Assembly: GCA_964462525.1 (NCBI GenBank)
Contig: CAYWWY010000002.1
Location: forward strand, 1-64,000
Direction: 5' to 3'
DNA: 64,000 nucleotides
DNA from: CAYWWY01 sp964462525
Lineage (GTDB): Bacteria > Thermotogota > Thermotogae > MWEM01
Part shown: in pieces, positions 41,037-49,956 of the stretch
Position numbering within the stretch: the stretch's first letter is position 1
Layout: each line of letters starts with the position of its first letter
Program-made: the position numbers and the translations under genes
Notes under the pieces: generated by a model
Databases searched by the model: none
Told to the model about the DNA's origin: nothing
Seen by the model: only the letters and a program-made list of their open reading frames with translations

Positions 41037-41777
41037 TTAGCCCAATAGAACGTCAAAAATGGTCATAAGCGCAAATCCGCCGATCAAGCAATAGGTAGCC
41101 AATCGTTGGTTTCCATTGGCATGGGTCTCAACGATGACTTCATCACTAATGACGAACAGCATTGCTCCTCCCGCAAAAGCAAGCATATAGGGAAGAAGAG
41201 CCGAGGAAATGGAAAGTACCGCAACACCAATTAGCCCCCCAAGGATTTCAACTGCACCGGTTAGAGCCGCGACCAAGAAGGCTACTGTGGGTTTGTACTT
41301 CGCATTGATCAACGCAACGGCTACTGCAGCACCTTCAGGAAGATTTTGAATCCCAATTGCCCATGCGATCGATTCCGCTTGATCGGAAAAAGCGCCTACA
41401 CCAACCGCCATGCCTTCGGGAAAGTTATGGATCGCAATGGCTATAACAAACAGCCAAATTTTACTCGCCTTTTTGAAATCAGCCCCTTCGCGCCCTTTGA
41501 GAAAGTGTTCATGAGGAGAAAAATGGTCGATAAGATCAACAAAAAACGCCCCCAAAAGGAACCCAATTAAAAAGGCCCAAAGACCGCCGATTTCAAAGGA
41601 AGGAATGACGAGGCTAAAAGCGGTTGCAGAAAGCATAATTCCTGCAGCGAATCCCATGAGCCCGTCAATAAATCGTTGACTGGCTCCCTTCCTGAAGAAA
41701 AGGAAGGGAAGAGCTCCCAGACCTGTAGCCGCTCCCGCAACGGTTGTTAGGACCAATGCGTACATGACAGGACTCAT
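41037..41777 (-). CDS. ZIP-family metal transporter
   Basis: 246 residues, eight predicted membrane helices. The two metal-binding signatures in helices 4 and 5, AIHNFPEGMAVG and QNLPEGAAVA, are intact. Between helices 3 and 4 a His-containing loop (HFSPHEHFLKG) may bind metal. ZIP proteins of this bacterial type move zinc or other divalent metals into the cytoplasm. The gene starts 12 bases after the end of the adenine deaminase gene on the same strand, so they probably share a transcript; the metal could serve the deaminase, which needs divalent metal, but that is inference. Confidence 0.92.
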   Translation of the reverse strand: MSPVMYALVLTTVAGAATGLGALPFLFFRKGASQRFIDGLMGFAAGIMLSATAFSLVIPSFEIGGLWAFLIGFLLGAFFVDLIDHFSPHEHFLKGREGADFKKASKIWLFVIAIAIHNFPEGMAVGVGAFSDQAESIAWAIGIQNLPEGAAVAVALINAKYKPTVAFLVAALTGAVEILGGLIGVAVLSISSALLPYMLAFAGGAMLFVISDEVIVETHANGNQRLATYCLIGGFALMTIFDVLLG

Positions 41778-41789
41778 ATGGGATCCCTC

Positions 41790-43520
41790 TTACTCTTCTT
41801 TAACCGAGATAAATTGAAACCGATTGGTATCGACCAACCCCTGATTGGTAATCCGGATCTCAGGAATGACTGCAAGCTGAACAAAAGAAAGGGTCATCAT
41901 AAGGTTGGGTAGATCGCTACCCAAATCACAAACAGCTTGGTGCAAATGTCTCTCTTTTTCAACAACTTCTTCTAAAGGCAAATCGGACATCAAGCCAGCG
42001 ATGGGAAGCGCTAACGACGCCAATATCCGACCATTCCGGACCACTACCATTCCACCGCCCATTCGAATTACTTCGTTGATCGCGACTGCCATGTCTCTGT
42101 CGTTTTTCCCAGTTACAGACAGATTATGAGCGTCATGGCCTACAGATGTTGCTACCGCGCCGCTTTTCATTGCTGTTCCAGAAACGAAGCCCAATGAGAA
42201 CTGTTTTTTTTGCGAATATCGGTTGACAACAGCGATTTTCAAACAGTCTTTTGCCGAAAGGTCTGGTTCACCATTCCGGACGGGAAGGACAACTGGTTGA
42301 TTCCGAGTCAATACTGAACTACCGAACACTTGAATGGAGTGAACTTTTGCTTCAGTAAGGCCGTTCCAATGAAGAAGGAAATCAGTCTCTTGCATTTCTG
42401 GGCAAAGGATTGTATGTCGAACACTGTCTGTGCTAATATCGGGACTGGGGAAACGAGCAATGCAAACGCCATCTTTCGCAACGATCTGCGCGTCCTTCAT
42501 AACCAATTGAGGAAAAAAGCGCTCCAAATCGTCCACAACAACCAAATCTGCTTTATATCCAGGCGCAATAGCCCCCATACTACGAAGATCATAATGGCGG
42601 GCTGTGTTGATGGTAGCCATCCGGATGGCCGAGATCGGATCAACACCGTTCTCGATGCATAAACGAACCGCTTCATCAATGTGTCCTTTTTGAATCGCAT
42701 CTGGATGCTTATCATCGGTGCACAACGAAAGAAATGGTTCCGTATGGTGATTGACAATTGGGAGCAAATTAACGAGATCTTTGGCAATACTCCCGTACCT
42801 CATTAGGACTTGCATACCCCGCGCAAGCTTCTCTTTTGCTTCAGAAGCTTCGGTGCTTTCATGATCCGAACGGATGAATGCGCTTACGTACGCGTTTAAA
42901 TCCTTGCCATCGAGCCCTGGCGCATGACCATCGATTTTTTTGTATTTATGCCGAATCAGTTCAATCATGGTTAGTAATTCTTGGTCACACGAAAGGATTC
43001 CTGGATAGTTCATCACTTCTCCCAACCCTAGCACTCTCGGGTGCTTCTCAATAAACCCGATCATGTCATACACGTTTATGTTCCCACCGTTATCTTCAAA
43101 ACTCGTCGCAGGAACACAGGATGGAATCATAAAGTAAATATTCAACGGCACTCCTTCGGTATACCGGATAAAAAAATCGATCCCCTTTAACCCAACGACA
43201 TTTACGATTTCATGAGGATCTGCGATCACAGTGGTGGTCCCTCGAGCCAAAACGGCTCGAGCAAATTCTCTTGGATCAAGCATGGTGCTTTCTATATGGA
43301 GATGAGCATCGATCAACCCAGGAACGATGTACCTTCCTTCAAGGTCAATAACCTGCTTTCCTTGCGTATAATCACCAATCCCAGCGATTCGTTTTCGATA
43401 GATCGCAACATTCGACCTTTCAATCTCGCCTGAAAACACATTCACAATCCTACAATTGGTGAGAAGCACGTCCGCAGGCTCTTTCGCACGCGCTACTGGG
43501 ATAATGTCCATAATTCTCAT
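41790..43520 (-). CDS. ade: Adenine deaminase
   Basis: Hydrolyses adenine to hypoxanthine and ammonia in purine salvage. 576 residues, the usual length. Amidohydrolase signature PGLIDAHLHIESTML near residue 75-90, metal ligands in DGHAPGL and SIRMATINTARHYDL, and the C-terminal VGHDAHNLSVTGKND that is diagnostic of bacterial Ade. ATG at 43520 overlaps the mscS stop as ATGA with GGAGAAG upstream. Confidence 0.95.
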   Translation of the reverse strand: MRIMDIIPVARAKEPADVLLTNCRIVNVFSGEIERSNVAIYRKRIAGIGDYTQGKQVIDLEGRYIVPGLIDAHLHIESTMLDPREFARAVLARGTTTVIADPHEIVNVVGLKGIDFFIRYTEGVPLNIYFMIPSCVPATSFEDNGGNINVYDMIGFIEKHPRVLGLGEVMNYPGILSCDQELLTMIELIRHKYKKIDGHAPGLDGKDLNAYVSAFIRSDHESTEASEAKEKLARGMQVLMRYGSIAKDLVNLLPIVNHHTEPFLSLCTDDKHPDAIQKGHIDEAVRLCIENGVDPISAIRMATINTARHYDLRSMGAIAPGYKADLVVVDDLERFFPQLVMKDAQIVAKDGVCIARFPSPDISTDSVRHTILCPEMQETDFLLHWNGLTEAKVHSIQVFGSSVLTRNQPVVLPVRNGEPDLSAKDCLKIAVVNRYSQKKQFSLGFVSGTAMKSGAVATSVGHDAHNLSVTGKNDRDMAVAINEVIRMGGGMVVVRNGRILASLALPIAGLMSDLPLEEVVEKERHLHQAVCDLGSDLPNLMMTLSFVQLAVIPEIRITNQGLVDTNRFQFISVKEE

Positions 43521-44320
43521 TTCTTCTCCTCCCTTTTAACGTGGAGGTCGATCTGGGTAAACGGAATCTCAATACCATGTTCGGCAAACTTTTTTTGAAG
43601 ACGAATGGCAAAGGCGTTCTGGGCTTCAAACCATAGCGGTCTCTCCACCCAATACATTACAGTAAAATCGAGAGAAGAGCTACCAAATCCTCGAAAATTC
43701 GCGACATTATTAACTCCCTCTGCTTTATGGATCAAAGGTTCTTCTTCCAATGCTTCGCGGATTAGGCCCAATACTTCTCCAATATCACATGAATACGAAG
43801 CACCCACCACCATATCAACCCTACGGATTGTCCCAGGCCAAAACTTGGTGATGTTTCCATTCCATACAATTCTGTTGGGAATAAGAACTTTACGCCCATC
43901 AAAGGTCTTAATCTTTGTGTGGTTAATATCAATTACTTCGACAGACCCCGTATAACCGGAAACCTCAATCACGTCTCCTTCCTTTATGGTACGGGTGAGC
44001 AAAACCAAGATTCCACAGATAAAGTTCGAAATCGGTTCCCGTACTGCAAGACCCAACACCAAGGTCGATAACCCTAAACCGGTCAACGCGGGAAGTAAAC
44101 TTTCTGAGAAAATGGAGATTATGATTACGATTGCTAATGCGTAGATAACAATTCGAATCATAAGCAAAACCGTGTTAGGCTCCTTTAACGGCCGTTCGGC
44201 CTTTTTTGCATAGGAGTCAATTGCTCTGAAGATCCATAAGGTCATGAAATAAGCAACAACGACTACTCCAATGGAAATCGCAATTCGAAGTATGATGGTT
44301 AAAGCCCCGTTCCAGTCCAT
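43517..44320 (-). CDS. Small-conductance mechanosensitive channel (MscS family)
   Basis: 267 residues: three membrane helices, of which the last is the pore-lining LGLSTLVLGLAVREPISNFICG with the Gly/Ala pattern of MscS TM3, then the beta domain (KEGDVIEVSGYTGSVEVIDI, split by convention, followed by the signature VLIPNRIVWNGNI) and the alpha/beta C-terminal cage. It opens under membrane tension. It is translationally coupled to ade. The functional link with a purine enzyme is not obvious. Its promoter should lie in 44321-44341, close to the divergent small-protein gene. Confidence 0.93.
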   Translation of the reverse strand: MDWNGALTIILRIAISIGVVVVAYFMTLWIFRAIDSYAKKAERPLKEPNTVLLMIRIVIYALAIVIIISIFSESLLPALTGLGLSTLVLGLAVREPISNFICGILVLLTRTIKEGDVIEVSGYTGSVEVIDINHTKIKTFDGRKVLIPNRIVWNGNITKFWPGTIRRVDMVVGASYSCDIGEVLGLIREALEEEPLIHKAEGVNNVANFRGFGSSSLDFTVMYWVERPLWFEAQNAFAIRLQKKFAEHGIEIPFTQIDLHVKREEKK

Positions 44321-44341
44321 TCTGACCCCTCCTTGATGATA

Positions 44342-44370
44342 TTGTAAATTCTGGTGAAATATGGGATAAT
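44342..44370 (+). promoter_or_regulatory. Promoter of the Cys-tailed small protein
   Basis: TTGTAA (44342-44347), 17-base spacer, GATAAT (44365-44370), with extended TG before the -10 box (TGGGATAAT). Confidence 0.72.
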
Positions 44371-44403
44371 ACCTTCAATAAATCAAAGAATCTAAGGAGG
44401 CAA

Positions 44404-44679
44404 ATGATGTCTGATTCCGAACGAACAATACGAGAGAAAGAAATGGTGATTTCCGAAATAGAAAAAAAGTGGAATGTTCCAACTGCCAGAGCAGTAAAAC
44501 TGTTCTGCGACGCTTTTCGCGTCAGCAAACCCAATACAGATTATTTGGATCAGTGGGCCAAACGGATCATCCAAAAAAAGCGGATTCAAAAACCCTTTGT
44601 AGAAAAACCGACCATAGATGATTGCTGTTCCGATTCCTGTGATTCGGATTGCGGATCATGCGGTTCGTGTGGTCATTAA
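44404..44679 (+). CDS. Small protein with Cys-rich C terminus
   Basis: 91 residues. Strong Shine-Dalgarno TAAGGAGG (44393-44400) before tandem ATG codons. The N-terminal 65 residues are charged and helical (EKEMVISEIEKKWNVPT, AVKLFCDAFRVSKP). The tail contains a run with six cysteines in 17 residues, CCSDSCDSDCGSCGSCGH, which resembles metal-binding or maturation-type tails, although no known motif is matched. It is a monocistronic unit between the mscS promoter and the convergent PLP enzyme, overlapping that gene's end by four bases. Function unknown. Confidence 0.75.
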   Translation: MMSDSERTIREKEMVISEIEKKWNVPTARAVKLFCDAFRVSKPNTDYLDQWAKRIIQKKRIQKPFVEKPTIDDCCSDSCDSDCGSCGSCGH

Positions 44680-45833
44680 AGAATTCCGGAGGAGCGAAGA
44701 CCCGCCTTGATATCTTCAATAAGGTCTTCAACATCCTCAATCCCTACTGACAAACGAACGCCCCCTTTGCTTACTCCCGATTGGCAAAGCTCCTCTTCTG
44801 ATAAGGATGAATGAGATGTAAGGCAAGGAATGGTTACAAGAGACTCTATTCCTGCTAGGGAGGTGGCTTCAAGGAAAAGAGACATCCCTCGAACGAAAGA
44901 TTTCGCTCGATCAAGGGAATGCAAATCCAAGTAGATAATCCCACCATAACCCGGAATGCCTTGAAGGCATACGGGCATTTGGTTATAAAGAGTTGGATGC
45001 CGCGCTTGAATGGTTGGATCTTCTTTGCTCACTCTTTCCAAAAACCGCGCGATTACCCGTGCATTATCATTATGCCGTTCCATACGTAGACCTAAGGTTT
45101 TCACTCCTCTTCCGACCAAAAACGCATCAAATGGACTTGGCGTGAACCCCAAGGTAAACGATTTCTTCCAGATTTTTTCGATTAATTCTTTCTTTTGGGC
45201 GCATGCATATCCCGCAATCACGTCGGAGTGACCACAGATATATTTGGTTACACTATGGATTTCAACATCCGCATTCCAAAGCAACGGATGAAAATTGAAA
45301 GGGGATAGAAATGTATTGTCTACAACGAGAAGAGCGTGCTTCTTTATTTTAGACAACTGTTCAATATCGATGAGTTCTAGGGTTGGATTCGTTACAGGTT
45401 CCGCATAGAGAACGCATGTCCGTTCATCCATGAGTCGTCCGATTTCTTCAGGACGATCACACCGATAAAAACGCGCTTCAATTCCTGCGGGAAGCAAGTG
45501 GTTATGGATCAGATGAAACGTTCCCCCGTACATTTTCTCTGGGAAGAGAATGTTATCGCCTGGTTCTGAAAACGAAAGAAGCGTTGTGCAGATTGCTGCG
45601 ATTCCTGAAGAAAGCAAAACACCGTCTTCCGCCTCGCAGAGGGAAGCGAGTTTCTTTTCCACCACTCGATTGCTCGGATTGCTCACACGAGTATATTTGA
45701 AGCACTCCCGATCAGCACTCAGATATTTATCATTATCCATGAAAAAATTCGAAGTCTGATAGATAGGGGTAGAAACTGCTCCAAAACAATCGTTCAGTTC
45801 GTGAGCGTGAATCGCTTTTGTCGTGAACCGCAT
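44676..45833 (-). CDS. Trans-sulfuration PLP enzyme (cystathionine lyase/synthase or methionine gamma-lyase type)
   Basis: 385 residues from ATG 45833, six bases after AAGGAGG (an ATG at 45839 touches the site). Fold type I Cys/Met-metabolism enzyme: YTRVSNPSNRVVEKKLA near the N terminus, LLSSGIAAICTTLL, the PLP-aspartate region LLVVDNTFLSP and the PLP-lysine in HSVTKYICGHSDV, plus GGVRLSVGIEDVEDLI at the C terminus. The family includes cystathionine gamma-synthase, cystathionine beta-lyase, O-acetylhomoserine sulfhydrylase and methionine gamma-lyase; sequence alone does not choose between them. No riboswitch is seen upstream. Confidence 0.88.
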   Translation of the reverse strand: MRFTTKAIHAHELNDCFGAVSTPIYQTSNFFMDNDKYLSADRECFKYTRVSNPSNRVVEKKLASLCEAEDGVLLSSGIAAICTTLLSFSEPGDNILFPEKMYGGTFHLIHNHLLPAGIEARFYRCDRPEEIGRLMDERTCVLYAEPVTNPTLELIDIEQLSKIKKHALLVVDNTFLSPFNFHPLLWNADVEIHSVTKYICGHSDVIAGYACAQKKELIEKIWKKSFTLGFTPSPFDAFLVGRGVKTLGLRMERHNDNARVIARFLERVSKEDPTIQARHPTLYNQMPVCLQGIPGYGGIIYLDLHSLDRAKSFVRGMSLFLEATSLAGIESLVTIPCLTSHSSLSEEELCQSGVSKGGVRLSVGIEDVEDLIEDIKAGLRSSGIL

Positions 45834-45885
45834 CAACATCCTCCTTCAATTCTCTTCTCTCATTGATCAGAAATTTGATGGTTCT

Positions 45886-45894
45886 ATTATAACA
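45886..45894 (-). promoter_or_regulatory. Extended -10 promoter of the trans-sulfuration PLP enzyme
   Basis: TGT-TATAAT on the minus strand, about 50 bases before the start codon. No clear -35 box. Confidence 0.55.
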
Positions 45895-45919
45895 CGACTT
45901 TACGAAAACGGGAATGGAG

Positions 45920-45952
45920 AAAAAGGAGTTCTATCTTCGGCTTCAAGACTCC
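45920..45952 (-). terminator. Possible intrinsic terminator, leftward
   Basis: Minus strand GGAGT ... ACTCC with an inner CTT/AAG pairing and a five-base bulge, followed by TTTTT. It would end a transcript entering from the right, i.e. from the metallophosphoesterase or the unexplained stretch at 45960-46565. Confidence 0.4.
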
Positions 45953-46565
45953 TACCGGGGCTATTGAACGTTCGAAAAGAGCATTATGAAAAAAGCAAAA
46001 ACTCCGGAAAAAGGGAAGGCTTAGAATCATCGGGGTGAAAAGGACCACCCTTCAAGATACCTGGTATTTTCTGTTCGGCCAACCACGGAATATAAAAAGA
46101 ATTCAGCGAGATTGCCCCCCCAACCATTGGGGAGTTCAGAACAAACGATACGGATTCATGGATGCCGTCTTCGTCGCGAATCATCGCTTGGTTAGATAGA
46201 TCCGGCGCTTTAAGCCCATTACTGGGCCCGCTTGTCTCTAAGGGCATGAAAGTTCGGTGAAATCGCACCGAAAGACAACAGAACCCAAAACAAGATGGTA
46301 CCGCCTCACTCAAACCGATTCCCATCAAGTCAAGAGATCTCCCACCGATTCTAAAAGCCACCGATCAACTGCTCAAGACCGGTAGCAAGGAACCAGGAAT
46401 TTCGTAAGATCTATGAGGGTGTATCAGAAAGACGATAATCCTATGTGATGAACCGCTTTCAAAGCTACGATTATCTCGACTGTTCCTTAGAGCTGTGCCG
46501 TCATACCGCCCAGGCACAGCGGGCGAATGCCATAGTTTTTCTTTTTTTGAGCGAAGCCTTTCCTT

Positions 46566-47849
46566 CTATTCAGAATCGCTTATGGTACCATCCTCATGAT
46601 ACTGCATCAGGCGAACATCGGTGGATTGCTTGCCTGATTCGATTACCACGAAGCACCTTTCTAGTCCTAATAGGTTTTCGTCAATCCAAGTACCGCTGTT
46701 GGCATAAACTTTTTCTCTGTCATAGCCTTGAGTGTAGCGAGTGATAATGGGTACATGCGAGTGTCCGAAAACGACCACATCCACAGTGGGATCCAGATCA
46801 AAAAACTGCTTTTTGGCTTGCTGGTCTAGGAAGGAATGGTCAACTGCTCCTGCAGTCGCCTGGGTATACGGGTTCTTCGTGGCCACAAGGTTGAGCTCCT
46901 GCACTTCATCCCAGCGCCTCTGCGCATTTCTGTACAAAACAGCGCTGATGGAGCCGTCTTTCTGGATTGTGGGAAGTAAGTCGCTCAGAGAAAAGCGGTG
47001 ATTGAATCCATTTACACCTACATACATGTTTTTTTCTTCGAAACCGGCCTCGATCGGAAAGGTGGTCATCGCCCACAACCACACTTTATAATACACCCAC
47101 GCATCAAGCTGATCCGCATTATCTGGTGAAGGCGCTTCAATTATCGGAAGATCCTTTTGCGGAGCAGATTTCCCTTCCATCACAGAGGTGGCCGCCAAGC
47201 GCGTGAAGAAATATCCCGGAGGCAAAATGGAAGGATAATCGCCTGTGATCTCTTTGTTGGAAAGTGTATCGGGCGCGCAGAAAGAGTCGTATCGATGGCC
47301 ATGTTCAATGACAACCTCGGAGCGTGCGCCTGTGCGATACACGCCCAGTCCATCCACATCGCGAGCCTGTATAATCCCCGGGATCAATTTCGAAAGTGTG
47401 TCTTCGCTCAGAAGAATGTCGTGATTGCCCGGAACATAAACGACCTTAACGCCCCTTTGAATCAGTTTTTCAAAAGCTGCGACAATCGAAGCGTTATTGT
47501 TCGCAACCTGCCCAAAGAACTTTTCCAAATCGGTATAGGATGGATATGTGATCGGCACAAACCACTCATCCAAGAGATCTCCTGCAATAACTAGCTCGTC
47601 AATGTCACTTACAGCGAGTCGTTTTAAGAACTCGGCGATTAGTCCTTTGTTTTTTACTGTTTCCGAGAAGCTGTCATCCACACCCAGATGAAGGTCACTG
47701 ATAACAACAATCCTTTCGGTTCCATATGCGACTTCCTTATCCCATAAAGGCTGCAATTCAATTCCTCCTGTGGACTTGGCAGATACCACCAAAGTCATCA
47801 TAACCATTAAGACAAGTTGGATAATCAAACTCTTCCCAAATTTTGCCAT
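46566..47849 (-). CDS. Exported metallophosphoesterase (calcineurin-like)
   Basis: 427 residues. The first 24 residues are a signal peptide (hydrophobic core LIIQLVLMVMMTLVV, cleavage near VSA-K). The metal site is complete: SDLHLG, GDLLDEW, GNHD, a His in VIEHGHRYDS and the C-terminal GHSHVP. An insertion of about 100 residues between GNHD and GHSHVP parts contains many aromatic residues. This is a secreted or periplasmic phosphoesterase with two metal ions; it could act on nucleotides, phospholipids or other phosphoesters. Start behind AAGGAGGG. The coding sequence looks somewhat richer in G+C than neighbouring genes. Confidence 0.9.
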   Translation of the reverse strand: MAKFGKSLIIQLVLMVMMTLVVSAKSTGGIELQPLWDKEVAYGTERIVVISDLHLGVDDSFSETVKNKGLIAEFLKRLAVSDIDELVIAGDLLDEWFVPITYPSYTDLEKFFGQVANNNASIVAAFEKLIQRGVKVVYVPGNHDILLSEDTLSKLIPGIIQARDVDGLGVYRTGARSEVVIEHGHRYDSFCAPDTLSNKEITGDYPSILPPGYFFTRLAATSVMEGKSAPQKDLPIIEAPSPDNADQLDAWVYYKVWLWAMTTFPIEAGFEEKNMYVGVNGFNHRFSLSDLLPTIQKDGSISAVLYRNAQRRWDEVQELNLVATKNPYTQATAGAVDHSFLDQQAKKQFFDLDPTVDVVVFGHSHVPIITRYTQGYDREKVYANSGTWIDENLLGLERCFVVIESGKQSTDVRLMQYHEDGTISDSE

Positions 47850-48244
47850 ACATTCCCTCCTTATTTGTTTGAAGCAGTATTCAGACTTAGAACTTTTTTT
47901 TCCAAATCATACACATTTTCTTTTTTCCATTCAGGAACCATTATTTCATAGGAAATAGTTCATGAGGTATGAAAAAGCTGCTTGAACGTCTATCTTGGAC
48001 TCCGAGACGGAGACTTCCGGACTCGCTGGTCCGTAATCATATCATAATCAATGCAACCTGTCAACCTTCTGAGGATGAATAATCCCCCATCAGGGAATTA
48101 TGTTTCTGCCATATCTTATGAAATATCCGGCTAAAGATATTAGGGTGCGCGCAGAGATCACAATACTCTCGAGACAGTTATCAATAATACCAGAATCAAA
48201 ATTGCTGTTATCTGAATATCGATATGAAGCTCTCCATAATGACC
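47850..48244. other. Intergenic stretch of about 395 bases
   Basis: Left part: upstream region of the metallophosphoesterase with AAGGAGGG and T/A-rich sequence, without a clear promoter. Middle: a hairpin-forming segment around 47997-48035 (CTCCG-aga-CGGAG). Right: downstream region of the hydrolase gene. No gene is evident; a plus-strand frame from 48100 runs antisense into the hydrolase and is not supported. Confidence 0.5.
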
Positions 48245-49234
48245 TTATGTATCTCCTGAACTCCGTTTATCCTGTTCCGCAAAGTAATTTTCTGTCGCAT
48301 ACGTAAATGAATCCGCTAGAAAAGCAACTGCCTTTTTGCTTATTCTCGCTTTTGGACACATTTGCTCAAAAGCATGATAACAGCCCTTATATATCTCAAA
48401 ATCAACGAGTATTCCCGCACTTCTCAGATTCTCTACATATTGGATAACTTCATCCCGAAAAGGCTCCAATTCACCAACAAAAGTTACTGTCGGCGGAAGA
48501 TTGCTATAGTCGTTAGCCCTAGCCGGGGCAGCATAATAGGGCACATTGGGATCTCCAAACAACTCGCCCAAATATTGCTTCCAGCATACAAAGTTGGATT
48601 TTGAGTTCCAAACAGGAGCATTGTTATCCGTCGCCGATTCGCTTGTCATCCGATCGTCCAACATTGGATATAATGGCATTTGAAAAGCAATAGCTACTTC
48701 GCCTTTGTCTCTTGCGTAAAGGGTGAGCGCAGCAGTTAATCCGCCTCCAGCGCTGTCGCCGCCTACCATAAGCTGGTTATCTCTGATTCCCAATTCATTC
48801 GCGTTGTTTTTCATCCATAGAAGGGTTTCATAGCAGTCTTCAAGCGCTGCTGGATATGGAGCTTCATTAGACAATCGGTAATCCGGGGCTACTATGATAC
48901 AATCGCTCGCTTCAACAAACCTTTTAGCCATCATTTCCGATTGTTCTGGAGCCCCAAGTGCATAGCCGCCCCCATGAAGCCAAAGGAGGCCCGGAACGCT
49001 CTTCTTCGCTTCTTTGGGGGCAAACAAACACATCCGTAGCATAGAACCATCTTTGCGGGGAATCCTTTCTTCAGTGAACTGTATGGGATCCGTTTTGAGC
49101 GGTTTTCGCATTTTCTTCTGTAATTTATTGAGCAAGCGGAATCCGGATTGATTAAAAAATACTTTAGGAATAACCGTCATTAATAATCCAGTAATTCTGA
49201 GCTCTGTATCAATCATACCCATTTTGATTCTCAT
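48245..49234 (-). CDS. Alpha/beta hydrolase, hormone-sensitive lipase family
   Basis: 329 residues from ATG 49234, preceded by GGTGGAAT; the ATG 18 bases upstream lacks a site. The oxyanion-hole motif LLWLHGGGYALG and the nucleophile elbow GGDSAGGG are those of the hormone-sensitive-lipase-like esterases (family IV). The acid is in ELEPFRDE and the His in YHAFEQ. No export signal, though the N-terminal segment is mildly hydrophobic. Substrates of the family are short-chain esters. It has its own consensus promoter at 49294-49322. Confidence 0.92.
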   Translation of the reverse strand: MRIKMGMIDTELRITGLLMTVIPKVFFNQSGFRLLNKLQKKMRKPLKTDPIQFTEERIPRKDGSMLRMCLFAPKEAKKSVPGLLWLHGGGYALGAPEQSEMMAKRFVEASDCIIVAPDYRLSNEAPYPAALEDCYETLLWMKNNANELGIRDNQLMVGGDSAGGGLTAALTLYARDKGEVAIAFQMPLYPMLDDRMTSESATDNNAPVWNSKSNFVCWKQYLGELFGDPNVPYYAAPARANDYSNLPPTVTFVGELEPFRDEVIQYVENLRSAGILVDFEIYKGCYHAFEQMCPKARISKKAVAFLADSFTYATENYFAEQDKRSSGDT

Positions 49235-49293
49235 ATTATTCCACCGATCCATCGCGGATTCGTGGCCTATTGATAGCGCCTCTTTTATAAGTC

Positions 49294-49322
49294 ATTATAC
49301 TGCCAAATCGCTGATGTGTCAA
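49294..49322 (-). promoter_or_regulatory. Consensus promoter of the alpha/beta hydrolase
   Basis: Minus strand: TTGACA (49322-49317), 17-base spacer, TATAAT (49299-49294). Both boxes are perfect consensus; the start codon is about 60 bases further. Divergent to the gerW-like gene. Confidence 0.93.
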
Positions 49323-49421
49323 CTGTTCGATTGCAGAATAATCGGTACTGATTACCGGATCGTTCATAGAATGTGACCATCTTGAGAAGGCTTTTAAGCG
49401 TTCTTCGAAAAGTGAAAATTG

Positions 49422-49430
49422 TGATATAAT
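49422..49430 (+). promoter_or_regulatory. Extended -10 promoter of the GerW-like gene
   Basis: TGA-TATAAT about 40 bases before the start codon. -35 box weak or absent. Confidence 0.6.
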
Positions 49431-49469
49431 AAAGGTAGAGAGACTAGGAGGGAATGTAGGAGGGTGAAA

Positions 49470-49874
49470 ATGAAACCATGGTTCGCTGTTCTTCTTTTTT
49501 CTCTAGTTTGCGCAACAATATGCGTTCCTCAGGAAACCCCTTTTGACCATTCTGCTATGATCCTTAAGCAGTCCTTTGAAATGATCAATCCGAATCAAGC
49601 CATTGGGTCACCAATTCAAATTGGCGAAACGGTGATTATCCCACTGTTCCAACTAAGCGGGGGATTTGGTGGTGGGGCTGGCGGCGATGGATCAGCTCTG
49701 TATGGTTCAGGAGTTGGGGGAGGTTTGAGCTTTACTCCCTACGCAATTATTACCATAACCAAAGGAGAGTTGAAGGTAGTTCCCGTCCGGAGTACGATAT
49801 CAATGATCGAGCAACTTCTGAATGGGATCCCCAAAATCCTTCCTTTGCTTATTCCATTATTCAACGGGTATTGA
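49470..49874 (+). CDS. Exported GerW/YtfJ-domain protein
   Basis: 134 residues from ATG 49470, six bases after AGGAGGG (a GTG at 49464 overlaps the site). A signal peptide of about 18 residues (WFAVLLFSLVCATICV) precedes a GerW-type domain: GSPIQIGETVIIPLFQLSGG, a Gly-rich segment (GGFGGGAGGDGS, GVGGGLSFTPYAII) and ELKVVPV, exactly the pattern of sporulation protein YtfJ/GerW. Bacillus GerW is needed for spore germination; homologues also occur in non-sporulating bacteria with unknown function, and those usually lack a signal peptide. The C-terminal end is hydrophobic (LLNGIPKILPLLIPLF). Confidence 0.82.
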   Translation: MKPWFAVLLFSLVCATICVPQETPFDHSAMILKQSFEMINPNQAIGSPIQIGETVIIPLFQLSGGFGGGAGGDGSALYGSGVGGGLSFTPYAIITITKGELKVVPVRSTISMIEQLLNGIPKILPLLIPLFNGY

Positions 49875-49956
49875 TTATTATCCCATTGGGCCAATTCATC
49901 GAATCAGAGAACAGCAGATTCTCTTTGCACATATTACTGAAATTGGGAGGGAAACC

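Larger units (their letters stand above)
45834..46565. other. Gene-poor stretch of about 730 bases
   Basis: It begins with the promoter of the PLP enzyme gene (45886-45894) and a possible leftward terminator (45920-45952). The rest, about 45960-46565, holds no frame with convincing protein character. A 125-codon frame on the minus strand (45984-46361) has an odd composition, rich in Ser, Pro and Phe, and no ribosome-binding site. Several small hairpins are present, e.g. GCCCA-ttac-TGGGC near 46214. It may be a decayed gene or the 3' region of the metallophosphoesterase transcript. Confidence 0.5.

Noticed and set aside
44641..44679. Peptide natural-product precursor (Cys-rich tail)
   Set aside because: No radical-SAM, protease or transporter maturation genes are adjacent; reported only as a metal- or redox-type tail.
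46290..46312. T-box-like motif ATGGTACCGCC on the plus strand
   Set aside because: It resembles the T-box core, but no specifier stem, terminator/antiterminator pair or downstream plus-strand gene is present.
45984..46361. 125-codon frame on the minus strand as a gene
   Set aside because: Unusual composition, no ribosome-binding site, no recognisable family; kept only as part of the unexplained stretch.
48100..48306. Plus-strand frame of 68 codons
   Set aside because: It runs antisense into the hydrolase gene and lacks a ribosome-binding site.
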